From Blasia pusilla (Eukaryota; Marchantiophyta; Marchantiopsida; Blasiales): a stretch of 64,000 nucleotides of DNA. The stretch is taken from positions 51,832,001 to 51,896,000 of the forward strand of contig CM114271.1 of assembly GCA_050084515.1 (NCBI GenBank), written 5' to 3'. The notes below the pieces were generated by a model. The model worked only from the letters and a program-made list of their open reading frames with translations. It did no database searches and had not been told where the DNA came from. How positions within the stretch are numbered: the first letter of the stretch is position 1; each line of letters begins with the position of its first letter. Position numbers and translations under genes: made by a program. This document shows, piece by piece, positions 56,041-64,000 of the stretch.

Positions 56041-56322
56041 GAAAAACCATCCTAATCTATAATGGATGTTTGAGAGGGTGGCACATGGCATGCTTAACGC
56101 CATCTCTTGGGATGATGGATGTGCCCCAAATATATATATAGAATAGACAACCAAACACTTAGACTTGCTTGAGTGGCATGGATAACAAGAAGGAAATTAA
56201 TGATGCAACCATATGAGCATCTAACCTTCTTGCTCTTAGCATTCTAGAGGTATATGTCACAATTAGGTAGAGATAGATAACTATGTAGAGTTAGAGGGAT
56301 CTAAGTCCTACTTAGGGGGGCA
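56041..56322 (+). pseudogene. Gypsy fragment G8: PHD tail, 3' UTR and polypurine tract
   Basis: 56,058-56,115 encodes NGCLRGWHMACLTPSLG, the second half of the PHD finger. 56,155-56,310 matches the G3 sequence between the PHD stop and its LTR, including AACAAGAAGG, CTTGCTCTTAGCATTC and GAGTTAGAGGGATCTAA. The tract TTAGGGGGGCAA at 56,312-56,323 is the polypurine tract. A separate copy from G7, since both have their own PHD and tract. Confidence 0.75.
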
Positions 56323-56722
56323 ATTACTAATTAGAGATATTGTGGTTGCTAATTGCCTCTATATTTCTGTGTGAATGTTTAGTCTAATTTTTTGTGTGTT
56401 TGCTTAGTCACAACGATATGCATGTATGAGTACCAACATACAATTCTCATGTATTTTATAGTGGGACAAAGAGTTTCCATGAAATACTTTGATGGAGATC
56501 AAAGATCGAGCCCATAAATCAAGAATGATGTGGTAAGGAACAATTTAATCTCTAAGTGGAGGTTTTTCCTTGGTTTGGGCTTATTTGGAGCCTATATGAG
56601 GAACTTACTATTTTGGGAAATTTTCCTACTTTGAGAGAGTTTGCCTTCTAGTTTAGGAAAGTGGTTATTAATCCATTATTTAAGGTTTAAGGTCAAGAAG
56701 TAAGGTGATGCGTGTGCACAAG

Positions 56723-56769
<47 letters not shown>

Positions 56770-56800
56770 CTTTGATGTTTTTGTCTACATGCTTCTATTT
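56323..56800 (+). repeat. LTR-A of G8
   Basis: Starts after the polypurine tract with TTACTAATTAGAGATATTGT, comparable to TTGGAGATATTTTGG in G3. It then contains a TG-rich part and, at 56,560-56,640, the LTR-A core (TTGGGCTTATTTGGAGCC and GGAACTTACTATTTTGG). A (GA)18 run lies at 56,729-56,764 where G3's LTR has a GAGAGA-rich tract. The right boundary is uncertain. Confidence 0.55.
56729..56764. repeat. (GA)18 microsatellite
   Basis: 36 bp of perfect GA repeats within or next to the G8 LTR. Confidence 0.95.
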
Positions 56801-58800
56801 TATTTGACATATTTTGATGGCTACTCATCTCCATGTAGTTTGGATTTCATGTGTCTGATTACTAACAGCGATCGACGTGTATGTGAACCACACATATAAA
56901 GCAACATAACCTAATGGACCTTATAGGTCCAAATGGCTGAAGGGAAGGGCATCATATATGGAGTGCCATCTATTCATGTTGTGAAACATAAATGGATCAA
57001 AGGCATAAGAAAACAGGACTTGATATATTATAGATACCATAATTATCCTCTGAAATAATATTGAATTTCAAGTGTTTCCTCCATGGATATTGTCAAGATG
57101 CCTTTAATTCCGGTTGCTTTTTTTGGATTTGGAAGATTTCCTATTCTTATTTATCCCACTATTGCAATGACCGTCAATTAGTCTTAAGGTCAAGCATGAG
57201 ATAGAATTGGCATCTTCTTGCCAAATGCTATATTTTTCACGGTCAATTATATGTTATCCAAAGTAGGTGATAGGAATTCTATTCGTGATGATAGTTCTAA
57301 TAATTTAAGCATATGTTGAAACAAAGAATGTTGCATATCACAAAGAGCTACATTAGAAAGAGGGTGTAATCATAGCTGAAATCTTTTAACCTACTAACAT
57401 AATACTCAACTAGAAATCCAGGATTTTTTTTTCTTTTTTAATTCGTTAAAACACTCATACGTGTGGTTTTGTTATAGCATGATCCGACACCATGACATCC
57501 CACGAGCATCCTTACCGGTTGAAACGAAAGAACTATAAGCAACCTTTCATCATGAAAAAAGATTTTGTACGTTCTGATTCTTTGGAGAGTCTCTATGACA
57601 CGGATGACTTATTTTCGATGGTCTCCCTCTCTTTAATGTGTAAGAAGGGTGACACATAAGAAGAAAAAAAAGGTGGGTTGAAAAACGTGAAGGAAAACAT
57701 TCTTGGTTGAAAACGCTTCATTGCTTAAGGGGAAATCTAGAGATTGTGTTCGCTTGTTCCAAGTTGCATGGGAGAATAGTGGGATGCTTGAAAATTCTTA
57801 AAGTGGGTGGCGCAATAGGAGACGGAGTTCAATCTTACTACACTTGGCTCCTTCAGTAGTGGGCAGTTGGCAATCAAAGGAAACGGCGGTCAATGGTCCT
57901 TTGATGCCTCATGTGAGTGCGAGATATAGGAATATGCCCCGATATTTTCCAATCATTTAAATTTGCATTAAAAACACAAAATAGATATGGAAGAATTTCC
58001 GACCTAGGTAATCCCCCCGTTTTCCTCTAATTAATTACTATTTTTTATCATTGTAGACTTGGAGACGCACTATTCACTTATGAATAGGGATCAGCGTCCC
58101 ATTCCCTGGACGTAATTTAGGCCCTCCACTCACCCCCACATGCTAAGTCAACCCATACCCACGACTCCAACATTCAAAGGGGGGCTTAGTGCCTAGAGAT
58201 TGGGTTCGAGATCATAAGACGTATCGAGAGAAGAGAAAGAATACGATTGCTTTAATTCTGAGAGTTGGGTCAAGGCAAATAGATTTACGGAATATAAGCA
58301 CCGATTTATGCTTTATTTTACTTTCCACTTGCAAATATTTTGTGAGGTTCGACGGTCACGACCAGAACATCATGGAATAGGCTGAGATGTAGACTCTCCA
58401 TGATTGATTCAATCAAAAACCTGCCATCCATAAATTTTGGGGTCTTTTCTCTCTGCTGGGGTTTCGCCACTCTAAATTTGGCACGAAAATAAGTGCACAC
58501 GAAAGAGTGCCAAATTCGCATGAGGGTCTGTCTCTCGACGCGACATCCACGTGTTCGTAGCCTTACCTGCAGGGGTTCTAGATGGTGGTGGAGGGGGGGC
58601 AAAGGTCCCGTAAGTCGTATCATTCTTCCGCCCAGCTCGCGGATTCCATATCCATAACATTCCGTGCCATTTGCATCACACAAGTCTTGTGGCTAAGAAA
58701 AGAAAACGTAGACGGCTTCATTTGAATTTCAGACGAATATTCCTCGCCGAAGTGGTGTGAGCAACTCTAAACGAAAGGGACAAACACGTCCGTGTTTTAT
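56801..58800. other. No supportable gene
   Basis: AT-rich at first, becoming more balanced after 58,100. No frame above 121 codons and no recognised domain. This is the transition between the retrotransposon nest and the GC-richer gene region. Confidence 0.5.
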
Positions 58801-60838
58801 CCATGTCGCTGCGACGTGGCCGTATGTGGCCCTGGTTTATTTTATTCAGTCGTCCGGTTAATTTTTGAATGGCTCTTTCGCCCTCGCCGTCGCCCCCATT
58901 TTACATATGGGTGGGTTTCTCTCTCTTCGTTATCCTTGTGATTCTGTGGCATGTATGAACTTTGAAGTCGATTGGAGTGATGTGGGGAATAACTGCTCCC
59001 CGTTCCATACGATGTTCTTGGCAACGTGGGGACAGTCTTTTCGTTCCCAGCCAACCACAGTAAAGGTGACGAGGGGAGGTCAAAATGACATGGACTTTTA
59101 TGGCTAGCCACCTTCAAGAAAGTACAAAAAGAGCCAATAATGACGCTGGAGTTACCGGAGGGAGACGAAAAAGGGCGGGGAGACGCGACGGAACAACTTT
59201 GCTGTGCTTGGCCCTGTGGGCGCAAAGGTCGCCGATCGGAAAGTACACCTGGCCTTTGCTTCTTGGGTTTGAACTTCGAAGCTCGCCCGTCCGTCTCAAA
59301 GCGTGCGCACAGGCACTGTTCGGGAAAACTGAACGCTGCTATCCCCGAGCGTGGCGCGACGGGATAGATCTGAACTCCGGAGCGTTCCGTTCCGACCTTC
59401 GCTCCAGGACTTTCGTCTCTTGCGGCCACCGCTACCGGATGGGATGACGATGCGGGTGCTTCATGCAATATGACGAGGCAGCTAGGAGGAGGAGAGAAGG
59501 AGACAATATGGCGGTCGAGGGCGTGCGAGAATTAATGAGAGTAGATAGGTGGGGATCGCAGGTGACAAGAATCGCTTACACGCAGGTGTGGGTTTCTCTC
59601 CCTCCTTTGCAGCGGACTACCGCCGGCTCCGCCGTCCGTCGTTCGAACCCGGATTTTATTATTATTATAAGAAAACGCTAACAGGAAGAGATATGCGCTG
59701 CCACCCCCCCGTCTCTCGAGAGCTTCCCCGTCGGCCGGTCGGTCGGTCGGTCGGTCGGTCGGACGAACGGGCCGGCAGCGGCCGCAAGATTCCGCGAGTT
59801 CGTTGTTTGGAGCGCTCCAGCCATCCGTCGGGTCATGTCACATGACGCGTTGGGAGGTGACGGAAATATCTCGACCGTGCTAGCGACGAACTGGAGATTG
59901 CATGTAACCCAGATCGGCATGCCATTGGAAGATCAACCAAGATGGGACAACGCAGTGACAGCACCTGGAAATATGGCAGACCACGCACCCCGGCCCCGCT
60001 CGCTTATCTCTATCATACACATATTATTTAAAGGCGCAAAGCGGAGCTGGAGGGATGGTGCTCTGTGTCATAGATAATCAGCCGAGTAAACTATTACCTA
60101 TTCAGAAAGCCAAGGAAGGAAGGAAGAAAGAAAAACTGCAATATACTCGAATCCGACCTCCCCCCGGGCGACTCTGACGGGCGATGCCATGGGGCAACGA
60201 GGTCGCCAACAGGGGGTGGTTGTGCTGGAACTCCGCGCCCGGGTTCGGGGATCCAGATGAATCGGTCGCTAGCCTTGTTCGAGCCGCTGCACGGCGATAA
60301 ATTTGAGAAGGGGCCCGAGCTCGACTTGAAATACAACGGGTGGGGGTGAGTCGAGCGCAAGACTCTCTCAGGCGTCGCCAGAGCGCGAGAGGGAGGGTTC
60401 GAGCGGAGAGGCGGGGCCCACCGGGGAGGTGAGGAGGTGGAGCGAAGTCTCGAGATACCGAATGTGCGGAAGAGGAGGCAGCACATGTCAACAAGTTACG
60501 GTTTCTAGTTAAACACGGTTATGCCTGTTAGCCAGCGAGCGCGCGGTCTGTCCGACTGCGAGCGAAAGTGACACATCGAGGGAGATGTGCAACGGAACAA
60601 CATGTCATAAGTTCCTTGAGCACTAAAGTTGCGAAACGCCTCCCTTCTTCGCTATAAGACGGATTTTCTGGACTGAGAAGTGACCAGGCATCTTTTAACG
60701 ATGCCAGAGGCAGACAAAAGGAAAGGTTTGGATGGACAGGGAGCGAGACTAGACGCGTATCTGTCTGCCAGCAACGGCAGTGCAGAGCTTGGACAGCAGA
60801 CTGACACTTTAGCTCCCTAGCCTGCGGTGTCTGGCAGG
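58801..60838. other. GC-richer upstream region of the SABATH gene
   Basis: A longer frame on the minus strand (59,468-58,842, 208 codons) and overlapping frames on both strands are explained by GC-rich composition; none resembles a known protein. A (GGTC)6 run lies at 59,737-59,762. An AT-rich TATTATTTAAAGG near 60,023 could be a distal promoter or belong to an unrecognised transcript. A 30-residue frame at 60,257-60,349 (LFEPLHGDKFEKGPELDLKY) ends over a GTGAGT motif, which might be a first exon but has no partner. Confidence 0.4.
59737..59762. repeat. (GGTC)6 tetranucleotide repeat
   Basis: Six and a half tandem GGTC units in a GC-rich setting upstream of the SABATH gene. Confidence 0.9.
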
Positions 60839-60839
60839 T

Positions 60840-60847
60840 TATAAATA
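60840..60847 (+). promoter_or_regulatory. TATA box of the SABATH gene
   Basis: TATAAATA in the context GGTTATAAATACTGC, 272 bp upstream of the first in-frame ATG of the methyltransferase. A start of transcription about 25-35 bp downstream would give a 5' leader of roughly 240 bp. It is the best plant-type TATA element in this region and on the correct strand. Confidence 0.6.
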
Positions 60848-60880
60848 CTGCAAGTGAGGCGAAGCAGGGAAGGCGGCGGA

Positions 60881-60916
60881 ATGCGGTGCTCAGGGGAGGT
60901 TTCGGGATCGCGGTAA
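60881..60916 (+). promoter_or_regulatory. Short upstream ORF in the SABATH leader
   Basis: ATGCGGTGCTCAGGG begins an 11-codon frame ending in TAA, just downstream of the expected transcript start. It could reduce translation of the main frame. Whether it lies within the mRNA depends on the true start site. Confidence 0.35.
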
Positions 60917-61111
60917 CTTGAGCCGGGGCAGTTAAGATTCCAGAGTGAACACGAGTTCTCCCATTCATCCCCGGGCTACATAACCCTCCTCGCTCTAGGT
61001 ATCAGTTTGGATTCGCCGAGGTGATCATTGATCGGCCAGTTGGTGCTCCGAAAGGCACGAATTAGAAGTTCGTCTAACACCGGAACGAGAGGGCTCTCGT
61101 CTCGACTCGGT

Positions 61112-62956
61112 ATGACTGCGGGTCTAGAGATGGTGGCTGGCTCGGGAGTCCTGCGAGGCTCTTCTACATCGGGCGCTAAATTCCGATATAACGTCGACGC
61201 CAGCAGTACCGAGCGGGGTGCCAAGACGGGTGCACCTGCTATTGCCGATGTCCCCGAGCTAAATGCTCTACTGGCAATGAAGGGCGGGGAAGGCGATTCG
61301 AGCTACGCCAAAAATTCTCACCCTCAGGCTCAAGGAGTTAGGTTTGTGCAACCCGTTCTTCAGGCGGCAATTCACAGGATGGATCTGCCACGCCAGGGGT
61401 TGGTACGAATTGCGGACCTGGGTTGCTCCTCAGGTCCCAATAGCGTGAACCACATGAACCTCATAGTCAATACACTGAGAGAACGTTACGCTGCTGCTGC
61501 TGCAGCTCAGCAGCAGCTTGCGGATTTCAAGGAGTCGATTCCACCAGAATTTGGTGTTTTCTTCGCAGACCTGCCCTCCAACGACTTCAACAGTCTATTG
61601 CGTCACATCAGCCGTGATCTCGCGCGCTACCGAGAAACGAATGGCACGAACGGTTCTGGATTTATGGATTCTCGCGGAAGCAACAGTTACTATGCATCCT
61701 GTGTAGCGGGATCATTTTACGGCCGTCTGTTTCCCCGCGATTCTCTCAACGTGGTGTTCTCTTCTTTCTCATTGCACTGGCTCTCTAAGGTGTGCGCTCG
61801 CCAATTTTCCTCTCTACCCCGTTGAGTTATACGTGCAGTGTAGGTCGTACTTCATGTGCAGATAAGGCCGAGAATTCTTCTGAGTCAAGCGGAAGCCCAG
61901 ACTAAATGGACGGATAATTCTGGATGCACGAGTCTGCCGGTCCTAATTACTTCAGCTTGTCTATGTGCCAGATTCCCGACTCCGTTCAACGAAAGGATTC
62001 GCCCGCATATAACAACGGCTTCGTATGGATCCATGGTGGACGATCCGCAGTGGCAAAAGCATACGCGGATCAAGCTAGAAATGATTTGGTTGCGTTTCTC
62101 AAGGCGCGCGCCGATGAGATGGTGTCGGGCGGGCTCATGTTTCTGCTTCTGAAAGGGAGGAAAGATAATGATCCTACCGTTCAGTACGATCCTCTAGGCA
62201 GTACCATGTTCGGAAAGCACTTGGAGGCCGTCTTCGATGAACTCATTGCAGAGGTACTTCCTCGATGATATCGTAGACTTTGTCCGATCCGTTTGCCTTC
62301 TCGTTCCTCCTTATCCATTGGTTGTCCAGAACCAGCTGCAGACTCCAGTATTCGCGAAGGAAGTCGTCTGAATGACTAGGAGAGTTTGCAGTGTACATTC
62401 ATCTGGGTCCCAGAGGATTCGTCGGTCCAGTCTGAGACTCTCGGGAGGAATGAACACTTATCTGGATTGCAGCTGAGTTTAATCCCACCGTCTAGTAATA
62501 TTTTGGAGTGATGACGTCTAGCAAGTAAATGCGGATTCCAGGCCTCGCTCCTGACCATCTGATTGGTTGGATTATAATGCGCAGGGTCTCCTCGATGCAG
62601 AAGTAAGGGACTCTTTTAATATTCCCATGTATTTCCGCACTGTCCATGAGATGAGGGAAGCGGTGGACGAGTCGGGGGCGTTTGTGGTGGATAGATTAGA
62701 ATTGTTGAACGATGTACCCGCAAACCCATCTACACAGCAAGAGCTGGAGGCAAATCCCACCGACTGCGGTAGGAGGCTGGCTAAAATTTGCCGGAGCCTC
62801 TTGGGGGTCCTCGTGGACACCCACATGGGTGTCGAGGTGGCTGACGAGTTCTTTCTCCGGCTAGAACATAGAGCTATAGCTCGTTCACGGGCAGAGGCCG
62901 CCATACAGCGTCAGGCTTACTCCAACGTTAATTTGGCCGTCCTCATTCGAAAGTGA
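61112..62956 (+). CDS. SABATH-family carboxyl methyltransferase (3 exons)
   Basis: SAM-dependent O-methyltransferase of the SABATH family, which methylates carboxyl groups of small acids such as salicylate, jasmonate, indole-acetate or cinnamate. Exons 61,112-61,789, 61,972-62,253 and 62,585-62,956; introns of 182 and 331 bp, both GT-AG and both phase 0; predicted 443 residues. Visible motifs: GGEGDSSYAKNS (SYAKNS at residues 64-69), Gln72 where family members contact the substrate carboxylate, IADLGCSSGPNS (100-111, SAM site), FADLPSNDFN (151-160), SYYASCVAGSFYGRLFP (192-208), SSFSLHWLSK (217-226, with the conserved Trp), FLKARADEMVSGG (268-280) and SFNIPMYF (330-337). The first intron falls after HWLSK. 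The first in-frame ATG is 61,112; ATG 61,130 has a stronger context (GAGATGG) and would give 437 residues. Either start leaves ~45 extra N-terminal residues compared with usual 360-390-residue members. The substrate cannot be decided from sequence. Confidence 0.9.
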
Positions 62957-64000
62957 GGCCCAAGCTCTACAATTATTCTCTGCCGAGGCCCTTGACAGCT
63001 TATGTCATGTCAACGAGATCAGTTAGACTACCGGAGCAAAGAGAACCCTCGGAAAGCCGAGAGGTGTACCGTATGGTAGGGATAGGCATCGTATTGTACA
63101 TATACGAGAGAAAATTTTGACACAGTTTTTTGTAAAGTAGCAGAGACGTAAGGAGGAATTTCCGAGCAGCATTATCATATTTTCTCGCTGTGTGTCCAGC
63201 CATGAAGCAGCATTTTGCACGAAAATTCCTTGCAGTTTCAGCAAAGAATGAATCTTATTATAGTACATAGGAAAGTAATCTAAGCACGATTCAAGGAAAA
63301 GCAGCACTTTTCACAAAGAGATGAACAGCCTATATTTCGGTTGCCAACATGGCGGCTGTTGTCACGCAGGAGTAATATGATTCGTACTTGCTTCGGGTGG
63401 GTCCCGAAAGGTCTATTCCTCATAAAAACGAAAAGAGTTCTATCTGACTTGCGCATCCAAACGGACAAGTATGAGCGTGTAACGCGCACTTATGAGCGGC
63501 TACGCTCCGCGAGTGGGTAGGCTTGAATATATGTTGCGTCCCCATCCGTCCCCTGCTGTCTACACTCGCTGGTGATCTAAAATCATCATTATCTACTGTC
63601 AGCCGGGAGTTGGGTGTCACCGAAAGCGGTGCCTTGATACGTTCGTTGCCTGGAGAAACCGACCGATGCGCCGATCGTATGCACTGTAGCATTAAAATTC
63701 GTTGGAAGCATGGACACATGTACGCGCACAACTCCTACCCCGCCAACTTCTCGTCCACGAACCTCTTCCGATCATAGAACAGTGGACAGGTAACGTTCAG
63801 CCGACCGAGAACGTGGAAAGTCCGCGCCAAGACTCGGTGAAGTCCACAACGCAAAATCCACAAGTATTACGCATTGATTCTTCGTTTTGTCGTCTTGAGG
63901 CGAATAGGCTTACCGCACAGGGTTTCATGGGGGACGCCCGGAATAGAACCGCCGGAGGTCTGTACCCGGAAGCGAGAGCTAATGCTTCGTAGAGAACGTA
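62957..64000. other. 3' flank of the SABATH gene, no further gene recognised
   Basis: Balanced composition, frames below 105 codons on both strands, no domain seen. It includes the 3' untranslated region; no canonical AATAAA was identified close to the stop. A neighbouring gene beyond the window edge is possible. Confidence 0.45.

Noticed and set aside
58842-59468. 208-codon minus-strand frame upstream of the SABATH gene
   Set aside because: Overlapping frames on both strands in GC-rich DNA, no recognisable domain, low-complexity composition; not supported as a gene.
59570-59665. tRNA-like B box (GTTCGAACC) near 59,641
   Set aside because: No matching A box, acceptor stem or anticodon arm at the right spacing.
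60257-60349. Possible first exon ending at a GTGAGT motif
   Set aside because: No downstream exon in a compatible frame, no similarity recognised; kept only as a remark.
61028-61111. Longer N-terminus for the SABATH protein starting at 61,028
   Set aside because: The codon at 61,028 is TTG. The first in-frame ATG is at 61,112.

Overview
The window looks like nuclear DNA of a land plant with a repeat-rich genome. It holds one recognisable host gene, a SABATH-family carboxyl methyltransferase at 61,112-62,956 with three exons, two short GT-AG introns and a TATA box. Almost everything else that can be identified is transposable-element remains. The species cannot be named from the sequence. A DNMT3-like methyltransferase carried by the resident retrotransposons and the form of the SABATH protein make me suspect a seed-free plant (bryophyte, lycophyte or fern), but this is inference.

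The dominant element is a degenerate Ty3/gypsy family present as at least eight pieces, here called G1-G8: G1 1-2,983 (+), G2 2,984-7,745 (-), G3 13,716-23,535 (-, the most complete), G4 23,740-24,290 (-), G5 37,345-38,690 (+), G6 48,740-49,358 (-), G7 51,990-55,310 (+), G8 56,040-56,800 (+). Combining the copies gives the order gag, CCHC knuckle, aspartic protease, C5 cytosine DNA methyltransferase, reverse transcriptase, RNase H, integrase, PHD finger, polypurine tract, LTR. A DNA-methylating 'writer' sits between protease and RT, and a histone-reading-type PHD finger closes the integrase. Four copies show methyltransferase motifs and four show the PHD finger, so both are inherited parts of the family and not accidents of one locus. 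All copies are broken by frameshifts and stops.

From 24,374 to about 33,115 lies a minus-strand Ty1/copia element. Its integrase is split by a 3,745-bp CACTA-type transposon (27,422-31,166) with a clean 3-bp target duplication, and removing that insert restores the integrase reading frame. Other DNA elements are a 314-bp hAT-like MITE inside G5 with an 8-bp target duplication, a second CACTA-type terminus abutting G6, and a Helitron helicase-like fragment near 47 kb. Long AT-rich stretches (8.3-13.5, 33.6-37.3, 38.7-48.7, 50.0-51.6 and 56.8-58.8 kb) contain simple repeats, inverted repeats and an approximately 80-bp degenerate tandem array, but no gene I can support.

From about 58.8 kb to the end the base composition becomes richer in G+C. 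This is the promoter and body of the SABATH gene, a small genic island beside a large nest of retrotransposons. A caution for all reading frames: several long frames begin at non-ATG codons, and only ATG was accepted as a start for the host gene.
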